Below are positions 9,475-17,843 of a DNA stretch of 42,254 bases, piece by piece. A program made the position numbers and the translations under genes. Below the pieces are notes generated by a model that was not told where the DNA came from, made no database searches, and was given only the letters and a program-made list of their open reading frames with translations. The first letter of the stretch is position 1. Each line of letters opens with the position of its first letter. The DNA lies in NCBI GenBank assembly GCA_902567945.1, contig CACFOC010000005.1:1-42254 (forward strand), read 5' to 3'. Origin of the DNA: an uncultured Pelagibacteraceae bacterium (GTDB lineage Bacteria; Pseudomonadota; Alphaproteobacteria; Pelagibacterales; Pelagibacteraceae).

Positions 9475-10373
9475 TGTATTTTATTTCGGGATTTTACAAA
9501 TTTAAAAAAATATCAAATTTAGAAAGGAACAAGAAGATTTTACAAGTATATTTTATTAATAATGGTATTAGAGGATCTATAATCATTTCGAAAGAGGGAA
9601 TTAACGGAACGATATCAGCTAAAAGAAAAATTTTAGATGAAGGTGTAAATAAAATAAAAAAAACTTTTAAATTTAGTAACTTTGATAACATAAATTTGTC
9701 TAAGTGCAGCTATCAACCTTTCCATAGAGGAAAAGTTAAAATAAAAAAGGAAGTTGTTCCTATGGGAATAAAAATCTCAAAGAGGAAGTCTAAAAATTAT
9801 TTAGATCCCACAAAATGGAATAAACTAATAAGAGATAAAAATACTTTTTTATTAGATGCAAGAAAACCTTTCGAATACAAAGTCGGTACATTTGAGAGAT
9901 CAATAAATCCAAACGTTAATAACTTTCGTGAATTTCCAAGTTATCTGAAAAATTTAGATAGAGAAAAAACTATAGCAATGTTTTGTACTGGAGGAATAAG
10001 GTGTGAGAAAGCAACCACCTTTCTTAAAAAAAAAGGATTTAAAAATGTTTTTCAGCTAAAGGGTGGGATTATAAATTATTTGAAAAAAATTAAAAAAAAG
10101 GAAAGTTTATGGAAAGGTGAATGTTATGTTTTTGATAATAGAGTTTCAATTAAACATAACTTGATACCTGGTACTTTCTCAATGTGCAGCGGATGCAGAA
10201 AGCCAATTTCACCAAAAGATAAAAAATCAAAAAAATATGAAGAGGGAGTATCATGTCCAAATTGTCACGATCACCTAAAACCTTCACAAAAAGAAAGATT
10301 CAGGATGAGACAAAGACAAATAAATCTTGCTAAAGAGCGTGGAAAAAAGCACATATTCCAAAAAGAATTTTAA
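9474..10373 (+). CDS. trhO: tRNA uridine-34 5-hydroxylase TrhO (YceA rhodanese family)
   Basis: Oxygen-dependent hydroxylase that forms 5-hydroxyuridine at the wobble position of certain tRNAs. It is 299 aa. The N-terminal acylphosphatase-like domain has YFINNGIRGSIIISKEGING. The rhodanese domain carries FLLDARKPFEYKVGTF and the catalytic loop CTGGIRCEKA with C171. A C-terminal cysteine cluster (CSGCRKPI...CPNCHDH) could bind metal. The start ATG overlaps the stop of the methyltransferase (TAATG), so the two are likely made together. Confidence 0.93.
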   Translation: MYFISGFYKFKKISNLERNKKILQVYFINNGIRGSIIISKEGINGTISAKRKILDEGVNKIKKTFKFSNFDNINLSKCSYQPFHRGKVKIKKEVVPMGIKISKRKSKNYLDPTKWNKLIRDKNTFLLDARKPFEYKVGTFERSINPNVNNFREFPSYLKNLDREKTIAMFCTGGIRCEKATTFLKKKGFKNVFQLKGGIINYLKKIKKKESLWKGECYVFDNRVSIKHNLIPGTFSMCSGCRKPISPKDKKSKKYEEGVSCPNCHDHLKPSQKERFRMRQRQINLAKERGKKHIFQKEF

Positions 10374-10375
10374 GA

Positions 10376-11737
10376 ATGAATTTATTAAAAGACAATATTC
10401 CAAAATTAGTTCGAAAGCTTGCTTTACCTGCAATGGTAGGTACTCTTTTTCAAACTCTTTATACTATTGTAGATACTTTCTTTGCCGGAAAAATATCGCC
10501 TGAAGCATTATCAGCATTAAGCAAATCTTTTCCTATTTACTTTATAATAGTTGCAACATCTATTGGAGTAACTGTAGCTGGCACTGCATTGATTGGAAAC
10601 AGTATTGGTCAGAAAGATAAAGACAAAACTCTAAATTATTTTACACATATTATTTTTTATGGAATTTTAGTTTCTATAATTATTACCTATTTAGGATTAT
10701 CTTACGCTGAAAAAGTATTTTACTTAATGGGATCAACTGATGAAGTTATTTCTTTAGGTCTTGAGTATACAAATGTTATTTATTTAGGTTCAGTACTTTT
10801 TATTTTAGTTGTTGCATTAAATTCATTTCTGCATGCTGAGGGTGATACTAAAACTTATCGAAATGTTTTAGTTTTATCTTTTTTTCTTAATATTATTCTT
10901 AACCCAATTCTAATTTTTGGTTTTCTTTTTATACCAGCAATGGGAGTAAAAGGTATTGGTATTGCAACTATCATTGCCCAGTTAGTGTCATTAATTATAA
11001 TTCTGATTAAGGTTTTAAAGAATAACAGAGTAAAAGAGATAAATAAAAATTATTTAATACCCAAATTTATTTTTTTTAAAAATATTTTTTTTCAATCTAT
11101 GCCTATTACTGTATCTATTTGTGGCTATGCACTTGCTGCAGCTATTATTTTTACCTATGTTGGCCAATCAGGAGAATATGCTGCCGCAGGTTATGGAGCA
11201 GGTACCAGGATTGAACAGGTAGTTCTTCTTCCTATTTTAGGAATCAACACTGCAATTATATCAATAATAGCTCAAAATTATGGGGCTAAAAATTTTAATA
11301 GAATAAAGGAAACTTATATTACCGCCATTAAGTATGCTTTTATGATAATGGTTCTTTCTGGAATAATTGTTTTTATATCGGCAGGTATTATTACAGGTAT
11401 TTTTTCGAATGATCCTGAAGTAATAGAATATGGAAAAAAATATTTAAAAATTTCAGCATTTGTTTTACCTGCATACCCAGTTTTCTTTCTATCAAATGGT
11501 TTTTTTATGGCTTTAAAGAAATCAGAAATGGCTATGATTTCCAATTTTTTTAGAAATGTACTTAATCCAATAGTAGTATTTTATTTAGCAAAATATATTG
11601 ATGCGAGTTTTAGTACCTTTTTTTGGATATGGGTGGGAATAAATTGGTTTTTTTCGATTTCATATTTCTTGATTATTATTTATTATTTTAAAAATAGATT
11701 AGGTAAATCTAGAGCTATCCTTAATCCAAGCCCATAG
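10376..11737 (+). CDS. MATE family efflux transporter
   Basis: Multidrug and toxic compound extrusion antiporter of the inner membrane, 453 aa with about 12 hydrophobic segments. The N-terminal LVRKLALPAMVGTLFQTLY and VDTFFAGKISPEALSALS are typical of the NorM/MepA/DinF group. The second half repeats the pattern (SMPITVSICGYALAAAI, GAGTRIEQVVLLPILG). The substrate cannot be told from sequence. It starts 2 nt after trhO. Its last 39 bases overlap the 3' end of the convergent soxG gene. Confidence 0.92.
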   Translation: MNLLKDNIPKLVRKLALPAMVGTLFQTLYTIVDTFFAGKISPEALSALSKSFPIYFIIVATSIGVTVAGTALIGNSIGQKDKDKTLNYFTHIIFYGILVSIIITYLGLSYAEKVFYLMGSTDEVISLGLEYTNVIYLGSVLFILVVALNSFLHAEGDTKTYRNVLVLSFFLNIILNPILIFGFLFIPAMGVKGIGIATIIAQLVSLIIILIKVLKNNRVKEINKNYLIPKFIFFKNIFFQSMPITVSICGYALAAAIIFTYVGQSGEYAAAGYGAGTRIEQVVLLPILGINTAIISIIAQNYGAKNFNRIKETYITAIKYAFMIMVLSGIIVFISAGIITGIFSNDPEVIEYGKKYLKISAFVLPAYPVFFLSNGFFMALKKSEMAMISNFFRNVLNPIVVFYLAKYIDASFSTFFWIWVGINWFFSISYFLIIIYYFKNRLGKSRAILNPSP

Positions 11738-12268
11738 ATAATCTGAAAAAGATCTTCTAACATAAAGATCTACATCTTCCTTTGATTTTCTATGTATAGT
11801 TACATCAACATGGTTAAGTATAGTTTGAATTACTTTGTTATCTCCAAAAGTTCCTGAATCAAAATTAAAAGGAGATCCCTTAGAAAGTATTTCAAAAATA
11901 TTAGAACCAGCTAAGTTAAATACAGTGTAGTGGTCACTAACATTTGTGACAGAGCCTAAATTTGTTTTTGAAATATCTTTAAATAATAAATGTTCTAATT
12001 CATAGTCATTAGATTCTTTATCTATAGTATCATTTGAAACTAAAAGCCATTCATTAGGTCCCAGCCACATACATGTGATTTGTTCTTTAGTAGATGTGGA
12101 GCAAACTTCTTTTGGCAAAATCATTCCTAATATTTTTCCAACTTTACTAACAAAATCTTTATTTCCTAAGTCACCTCGTAAATTAATTTTTGCTACAGGA
12201 GTTTTTTCCTTCATTGAAAAATTATTATATGTATGACTCTCTGTAATTGGCGATGTAAAATTAAGCAT
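11699..12268 (-). CDS. soxG: Sarcosine oxidase gamma subunit
   Basis: Gamma subunit of heterotetrameric sarcosine oxidase, 189 aa, cytoplasmic. The family pattern is visible: KINLRGDLGNKDFVSKV, LGPNEWLLVS near residue 70, VSDHYTVFNLAG near residue 110, and the C-terminal YVRRSFSDYLWAWIKD. The fold is related to a truncated GcvT/YgfZ module. It overlaps the soxA stop by 8 bases, consistent with the order soxB-soxD-soxA-soxG. Its 3' end overlaps the convergent MATE gene by 39 bases. Confidence 0.93.
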   Translation of the reverse strand: MLNFTSPITESHTYNNFSMKEKTPVAKINLRGDLGNKDFVSKVGKILGMILPKEVCSTSTKEQITCMWLGPNEWLLVSNDTIDKESNDYELEHLLFKDISKTNLGSVTNVSDHYTVFNLAGSNIFEILSKGSPFNFDSGTFGDNKVIQTILNHVDVTIHRKSKEDVDLYVRRSFSDYLWAWIKDSSRFT

Positions 12269-15266
12269 TTAATCTCTTACCTTCCTTATCTAAAAAAATT
12301 GTATCTGATACTATTACCTCTATTGTTTTGTTTGGCATAGGAACATAAAGTTTTTTTCCTTTTAAGTTTTTCCCATTTTTAACAACTGCTAATGCTATAG
12401 ATTTGTTTAAGTTAGGACTATAGTAGCTAGATGTTACATGTCCAATCATGTTCATTGGCGGTTTATTTTTAACTTCAGCTACTATCTGAGCTCCTTCCTC
12501 AAGAATTTCTTTTGGATCATTAGTTAATAAACCTACATATTGTTTTCTATCTTCCCTCATTGTATCTGATCTATATAAGGATCTTTTTCCTATAAAATCA
12601 TATTTCTTTTTACTAACTATCCAATCCATTTGTAAATCAACAGGAGTAACAGTTCCGTCTGTTTCTTGACCTACTATTATGAAACCTTTTTCAGCTCTCA
12701 ATAAATGCATAGCTTCTGTTCCATATGGCGTGATTCCATATTCCTTTCCAGCAGCCATACATTTCTTCCAAACTGATTGACCATAATTTGCTTGAACATT
12801 TATTTCGTAACTCAATTCGCCTGTAAAACTTATTCTCATTACACGACACTTTATTTTATCTATTAAACCATTTTTAAAACTCATATGAGGAAAGTTGCTA
12901 TCAGAATAATCAATGCTTTGTGTTACTTTTTCTAATATTTTTTTACTATTAGGACCACAAACACTTATAGTTGCGAAATGATCAGTAACAGAAGTTAAAT
13001 AAACTTTTAATTCAGGCCATTCTGTTTGCAGAAAATCTTCAAGTTTACCCATTACAGTAGCCGCACCACCTGTTGTGGTAGTCATTATATAATGATTTTC
13101 ATCTAAACGTGTTGTAACACCATCATCATAAACCATTCCATCATCGTTAAGCATCAAGCCATATCTACATTTTCCTATAGCTAGTTTACCCCAAGCATTT
13201 GTGTAAATACGATTTAGAAACTCAGAAGCGTCACTACCTTGGATATCAATTTTTCCTAAAGTTGAAGCGTCTAAAATTCCGGCACTTGTTCTTGCTGCTT
13301 TAGATTCTCTTTGAACAGAATCATGCATATTTTCTTTTTCAGAAGGGTAATACCAAGCCCTTTTCCACTGACCAACATCTTCAAATTTTGCATTATTTTT
13401 TTCGTGCCAATCATGTATTGGTGTTTTTCTAGTTATATCAAAAAACTGACCTACGTTTCTCCCAACAAGAGCTCCAAAAGTTATTGGAGAATAGGGTGGG
13501 CGAAAAGTTGTTGTACCCAATTCACCTAATTTAGTATTTGTAATTTCGGAAATAATTCCTAAAGCATGCATATTAGCAATTTTTCCTTGATCTGTAGCCA
13601 TACCTGTTGTCGTATATCGCTTAACGTGCTCTATAGATTTAAAACCCTCTCTCAAGGCAAGTTTTATATCGTTTGCAGTAGAATCATTTTGGTAGTCAAC
13701 GAAAGATTTAGTTTTTCCAGAAATTTTATTACTTGGTAGCAACCATATATTTTCAAAATCTCCACTTTTAGGTTCTAATACACTTAACTGTTCTACTTCT
13801 TTAATATTGAGAAATTCTCTCGTTTTTTCTTGAGACTCTGAAATAATATTTTTTAATCCAAAGGTACCATTACAAGAACCAATAGATATCTGGCTTAGAG
13901 TATTTTTTGTGGGAAAAAAATAATGTTTTTTTTCATCATAATCTAACTTGCCGCCTGATTGTGTAAATAAATGAACTGCTGGCGTATAACCGCCTGATAC
14001 ACATAATAAATCACAATCTATTTTTAACTTTCTTCCAATAACGCTGCTATTATCTTTTGAAAGTTGCATTACGTGTATTTTATTAATCTTTTTATATCCT
14101 TCTGTATAAATTACAGCGCTTTTCCAATGTATTTTAATGCCTAACTCAATACATTTTTTTGGTAGGGTTCCATCAGATTTTTCTCGAATATCTATTATTG
14201 ATTTAATTTTTACACCCTTGTTATGTAAAGTTATAGCTGTCTCATACGCATCATCATTATTTGAAAAAATGCTAATGTTGTTTCCACATTTTACACCATA
14301 CGTATTAATATATTTCCTAACAGCTGAAGAAAGCATTATTCCGGGCCTATCATTGCAATCAAAAATCATTGGCCTTTCAATCGAGCCAGTTGCTAAAATT
14401 ACTTTTTTTGCTCTAACTTTCCATAAACGTTGCCTAATTTTTCCTATTTTATTTTTGTCTGACAAATGATCTGTTAAATTTTGTACCATGATTAAATAAT
14501 TGTAATTGTGATAGGCTGCTACACTCGTTCTATTTAATATTTTAATATTTTTATTATTTTGTAATTCTAGACAAGTTTTTTTAATCCATTCTAAAGGTTT
14601 CAATCCATTTATTTTATTATAATCACTGTTTGAAAAATTTAGGTTTCCGCCAAAATTAGGTCTTTCGTCAACTAGGAGAACTTTTTTTCCAGCGTTCGCA
14701 GCAACTTTTGCTGCTACTAATCCAGCTGGTCCAGCACCAACAATAAGAACTTCACAATGATGATAACTATGGTCATAAATATCAGGATCCTTTTTAGTAG
14801 GAGATTTTCCTAAACCAGCAGCTTTTCTAATAAAATACTCATATACTTTTTCCCAAAAACTTGCTGGCCACATAAAGGTTTTATAATAAAAACCTGCAGG
14901 GATAATAGGTGAGAAAAAATTATTAATCGATCCAAAATCAAATTTTACTGAAGGCCAGCAATTTTGACTTGTAGCATTTAATCCCTCATAAATTTCAATT
15001 TGAGTAGCTCGTAAATTTGGATCTGTTTTACCTTGATCTTTAATAATTTGGACTAAAGCATTAGGTTCTTCAACACCAGAAGTGAATATTCCTCTTGGCC
15101 TATGATATTTAAAACTTCTACCTACCAAGTGAATACCGTTGGACAATAAAGCTGATGCTAAAGTATCGCCTTTAAAACCACGAAAGGTTTTTCCATTAAA
15201 TTTAAATAAAATAGGTTCACTTCTGCTAATTTGTCCACCAGTTGATAATCTATAATTATTTGACAT
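12261..15266 (-). CDS. soxA: Sarcosine oxidase alpha subunit
   Basis: Large subunit of heterotetrameric sarcosine oxidase, which with THF converts sarcosine and O2 to glycine, H2O2 and 5,10-methylene-THF. It is 1001 aa, the normal size. The N-terminal ferredoxin-like fold starts at FKFNGKTFRGFKGDTLASAL. The dinucleotide-binding glycine motif VLIVGAGPAGLVAAKVA lies near residue 173, and GSIERPMIFDCNDRPGIML near 295. A C-terminal GcvT-like THF domain includes GTEAMHLLRAEKGFIIVGQE near residue 850. The ATG at 15266 overlaps the soxD stop by one base. Closely related large subunits exist for dimethylglycine and other N-methyl amines, so exact specificity is inferred from the full soxBDAG set. Confidence 0.96.
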   Translation of the reverse strand: MSNNYRLSTGGQISRSEPILFKFNGKTFRGFKGDTLASALLSNGIHLVGRSFKYHRPRGIFTSGVEEPNALVQIIKDQGKTDPNLRATQIEIYEGLNATSQNCWPSVKFDFGSINNFFSPIIPAGFYYKTFMWPASFWEKVYEYFIRKAAGLGKSPTKKDPDIYDHSYHHCEVLIVGAGPAGLVAAKVAANAGKKVLLVDERPNFGGNLNFSNSDYNKINGLKPLEWIKKTCLELQNNKNIKILNRTSVAAYHNYNYLIMVQNLTDHLSDKNKIGKIRQRLWKVRAKKVILATGSIERPMIFDCNDRPGIMLSSAVRKYINTYGVKCGNNISIFSNNDDAYETAITLHNKGVKIKSIIDIREKSDGTLPKKCIELGIKIHWKSAVIYTEGYKKINKIHVMQLSKDNSSVIGRKLKIDCDLLCVSGGYTPAVHLFTQSGGKLDYDEKKHYFFPTKNTLSQISIGSCNGTFGLKNIISESQEKTREFLNIKEVEQLSVLEPKSGDFENIWLLPSNKISGKTKSFVDYQNDSTANDIKLALREGFKSIEHVKRYTTTGMATDQGKIANMHALGIISEITNTKLGELGTTTFRPPYSPITFGALVGRNVGQFFDITRKTPIHDWHEKNNAKFEDVGQWKRAWYYPSEKENMHDSVQRESKAARTSAGILDASTLGKIDIQGSDASEFLNRIYTNAWGKLAIGKCRYGLMLNDDGMVYDDGVTTRLDENHYIMTTTTGGAATVMGKLEDFLQTEWPELKVYLTSVTDHFATISVCGPNSKKILEKVTQSIDYSDSNFPHMSFKNGLIDKIKCRVMRISFTGELSYEINVQANYGQSVWKKCMAAGKEYGITPYGTEAMHLLRAEKGFIIVGQETDGTVTPVDLQMDWIVSKKKYDFIGKRSLYRSDTMREDRKQYVGLLTNDPKEILEEGAQIVAEVKNKPPMNMIGHVTSSYYSPNLNKSIALAVVKNGKNLKGKKLYVPMPNKTIEVIVSDTIFLDKEGKRLNA

Positions 15267-15538
15267 TAGTTACTTGGCTTCTCCCCAATTTTGTAAACAG
15301 AATGAATTTTATCATTTGATGTATCTCTAGCCATATTGAACCATCTCCTACATCCATGTGAGTGATTCCATCTTTCATATTGAATACCTTTTATATTTTT
15401 TCTCATAAATAAGTATTCTGCCCATTGATCATCACTTAATTCAGTTGGTTGCTTAGGTCTTATTATGTGAGCTTCTCCTCCATAGCTGAATTCGCTATGA
15501 TCTCTTTCTCCACAATATGGGCATTTAATTATTAACAT
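15266..15538 (-). CDS. soxD: Sarcosine oxidase delta subunit
   Basis: Small zinc-binding subunit of heterotetrameric sarcosine oxidase, 90 aa from the ATG at 15538. A longer open frame extends upstream to 15616, but it lies inside soxB and the family begins at MLIIKCPYCGERD. The visible metal-site residues are C6 and C9 in CPYCG, a histidine in YGGEAH, and the cysteine in SHGCRRWFNMARDT. It sits between soxB (one base gap) and soxA (one base overlap), the classic order. Confidence 0.95.
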   Translation of the reverse strand: MLIIKCPYCGERDHSEFSYGGEAHIIRPKQPTELSDDQWAEYLFMRKNIKGIQYERWNHSHGCRRWFNMARDTSNDKIHSVYKIGEKPSN

Positions 15539-15539
15539 G

Positions 15540-16793
15540 TTAATGAGCCACCGCCGCAGCACCATGCTCATCAACAAGATCTCCGCTAACAAATCTATTG
15601 ATATTGAATGCTGCATTTAAAGAATGTGGTTCATCTTTTGCAATTGTATAAGCAAATAGATGTCCTGACCCAGGAGTGGCTTTAAAACCACCAGTGCCCC
15701 AACCGCAGTTAAAGTAGAGTCCTTTAATAGAAGTTTTACTAATTATTGGACTTGCGTCTGGACAAATGTCCACAACACCGCCCCATTGCCTTAGCATTCT
15801 AAGTCTACTAAAAATAGGATAAAGTTCTAAAATAGCTTTTAAAGTACCCTCAATAATTTCATGTGTTCCTTTTTGTGTGTATGAAATATATGCATCAGTT
15901 CCTGCACCTATGACAAGTTCACCTTTATCAGATTGACTTACGTATGCATGAACAGCATTAGACATTACTACAGTGTCAATTACTGGTTTAATTGGTTCAG
16001 ATACGAGAGCTTGCAAAGGTTTACTTTCAAGAGGAAGTTTTAATCCAGCCATGTTAGCAATTACGCTTGAATGACCAGCAGCAACCACACCAACTTTCTG
16101 AGTTTTAATAAAACCTTTCGTAGTTTCAATTCCTTCAATAGCATCTCCTTTTCTTTTAATTCCTTTTACTTCACAATTTTGAATTATATCCACCCCCATA
16201 GAATCTGCTCCTCTAGCATAACCCCAAGCGACAGCATCATGTCTTGCTGTACCAGCTCTTTTTTGTAAAGTGCTACCCATTACTGGGTAACGAATGTCAG
16301 GAGAGCAATTAATAATAGGACAAAATTTTTTGACTTGTTCAACATTAAGCCATTCGCAATCTATACCGTTCAGTCTATTTGCATGAGTTCTTCTTTTTAA
16401 TTCTCTTACATCATGTTGATTGTGAGCTAAATTCATAACTCCTCTCTGGCTAAACATGACATTATAGTTTAACTCTTGAGATAAATTTTCCCAAATTTTT
16501 AACGCATGATCGTAGAGACCAGCGCTTGCATCCCAAAGATAATTTGATCTTATTATAGTAGTGTTTCTTCCAGTGTTTCCACCACCAATCCATCCTTTTT
16601 CAACAACAGCAATATTTTTTAAATTATGTTCTTTTGCTAAATAATAAGCAGTAGCTAAACCATGTCCGCCACCACCAACAATAACGGCATCATATTCTTT
16701 TTTGGGCTCAGCATCTCTCCAGGCTCTTTGCCAATTTTCATGATAACTTAAAGAGTTTTTAATAAGAGCAAATATTGAATATTTTTTCTTCAT
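15540..16793 (-). CDS. soxB: Sarcosine oxidase beta subunit
   Basis: Flavin-bearing catalytic subunit of heterotetrameric sarcosine oxidase, 417 aa. The Rossmann motif [20 protein letters not shown] lies near residues 34-53. H185 in [17 protein letters not shown] matches the region of the histidine that binds FMN covalently in characterised enzymes. The C-terminal [14 protein letters not shown] and [16 protein letters not shown] close the FAD site. It heads the soxBDAG run. A TATAAT at 16802-16807 stands only 8 bases before the ATG, so transcripts starting there would be nearly leaderless; read-through from the upstream rarD gene is the other possibility. Confidence 0.96.
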   Translation of the reverse strand: MKKKYSIFALIKNSLSYHENWQRAWRDAEPKKEYDAVIVGGGGHGLATAYYLAKEHNLKNIAVVEKGWIGGGNTGRNTTIIRSNYLWDASAGLYDHALKIWENLSQELNYNVMFSQRGVMNLAHNQHDVRELKRRTHANRLNGIDCEWLNVEQVKKFCPIINCSPDIRYPVMGSTLQKRAGTARHDAVAWGYARGADSMGVDIIQNCEVKGIKRKGDAIEGIETTKGFIKTQKVGVVAAGHSSVIANMAGLKLPLESKPLQALVSEPIKPVIDTVVMSNAVHAYVSQSDKGELVIGAGTDAYISYTQKGTHEIIEGTLKAILELYPIFSRLRMLRQWGGVVDICPDASPIISKTSIKGLYFNCGWGTGGFKATPGSGHLFAYTIAKDEPHSLNAAFNINRFVSGDLVDEHGAAAVAH

Positions 16794-16801
16794 TATAATA
16801 A

Positions 16802-16829
16802 ATTATATCAATTACTTATTTTTTCTCTA
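16802..16829 (-). promoter_or_regulatory. Candidate soxBDAG promoter
   Basis: On the minus strand a perfect TATAAT (16802-16807) is preceded at 16 nt by TAGAGA (16824-16829), which matches 4 of 6 positions of TTGACA. It overlaps the 3' end of the rarD gene. The start codon of soxB begins at 16793, so the predicted 5' UTR is close to zero. AT-rich DNA produces such matches by chance. Confidence 0.33.
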
Positions 16830-17692
16830 GATAAATCATGCAAATAAATAGCCACAGCTATCCAAATTATTATGAATCCTATTAATTTATTTAAATCAAA
16901 ATATTCGTCATAATAAAAGGCTCCTAATAAAAACTGACAAGTGGGAGTTATAAAAAAGACCATTCCTGATGTCCCTAAACCAGCTAAATCAACACCCTTA
17001 AGAAAGAGAAAAAGAGGGATCACCGTCATGGGCCCAGCTAAAAATAACCAAAATGCAATTTTTGGGTCATGTATAGAAAAGTAATAATTCCCATCAATAG
17101 TGATTAAATAGAAAATAAGTAATGCTAATGGTGTTATATATAAACTTTCTATTAGTAACCCAATGTCTGACTCTACGCTTATTTTCTTTCTCAATAGAGA
17201 ATAAATGCTCCATGTAAAAGCAACAATTAATCCTACCCAGGGAACTGAAGCAAAATTAAGCAATAAGTATCCTACAGAAATTGCCACAAGCAAAACAGAT
17301 AATATTTTTTGTTTATTGTACGGTTCTTTTAAAAAGAGAATCCCAAAAAAGACACTTAGTATTGGCATTATGAAATAACCAAAGCTAGCATCAATTATTT
17401 TATTAGTAACAACCGCATATATCCAAGTTGACCAATTAGCAAAAATTAAAATTCCAGTTATTAAAAGATAAATCATCTCCTTTTTTTTTTTAATAATTTT
17501 AAAAAAACTATCCCACTTAGAAAATAATGATGTTGTAATAATTAGTGAGAAGGCGGTCCAAATAGTTCTATGTACTACTAATTCAATAGGTCCTGCAAAA
17601 GAAGAAGATTTAAAATAGATAACCCCTATAGTTCCCCACCATAATGAGCCGCTAGCCCCATATAAAATCCCATGGAAAGTATTTTTTTTCAT
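16808..17692 (-). CDS. rarD: EamA/RarD-family transporter
   Basis: Inner-membrane drug/metabolite-superfamily transporter, 294 aa with about ten hydrophobic segments forming two EamA repeats. The N-terminus GILYGASGSLWWGTIGVIYFK and HRTIWTAFSLIITTSLFSKW match the RarD (chloramphenicol-sensitive protein) subgroup. ANWSTWIYAVVTNKIIDAS and GYFIMPILSVFFGILFLKEP follow as expected. Substrate is unknown; related proteins export amino acids or other small metabolites. It is upstream of soxB on the same strand with a 14-base gap, which suggests but does not prove a link to N-methyl amine use. Confidence 0.88.
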   Translation of the reverse strand: MKKNTFHGILYGASGSLWWGTIGVIYFKSSSFAGPIELVVHRTIWTAFSLIITTSLFSKWDSFFKIIKKKKEMIYLLITGILIFANWSTWIYAVVTNKIIDASFGYFIMPILSVFFGILFLKEPYNKQKILSVLLVAISVGYLLLNFASVPWVGLIVAFTWSIYSLLRKKISVESDIGLLIESLYITPLALLIFYLITIDGNYYFSIHDPKIAFWLFLAGPMTVIPLFLFLKGVDLAGLGTSGMVFFITPTCQFLLGAFYYDEYFDLNKLIGFIIIWIAVAIYLHDLSREKISN

Positions 17693-17712
17693 AAATTACT
17701 GCTATCATTAAA

Positions 17713-17741
17713 TTGAAAAGCAACTAAAATAAAGGTAAATA
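17713..17741 (+). promoter_or_regulatory. Candidate tRNA-Ser promoter
   Basis: TTGAAA at 17713-17718 and TAAATA at 17736-17741 are separated by 17 bases and lie 8 bases before the mature tRNA 5' end. The -35 box is good (5 of 6); the -10 box is weak. The gap between the divergent rarD start and the tRNA is 57 bases. Confidence 0.35.
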
Positions 17742-17749
17742 CATCTCTA

Positions 17750-17843
<94 letters not shown>

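Noticed and set aside
15266-15616. Longer soxD start at 15616
   Set aside because: The extra residues lie within soxB coding sequence, and SoxD proteins begin at the MLIIKCPYCG motif (ATG at 15538).
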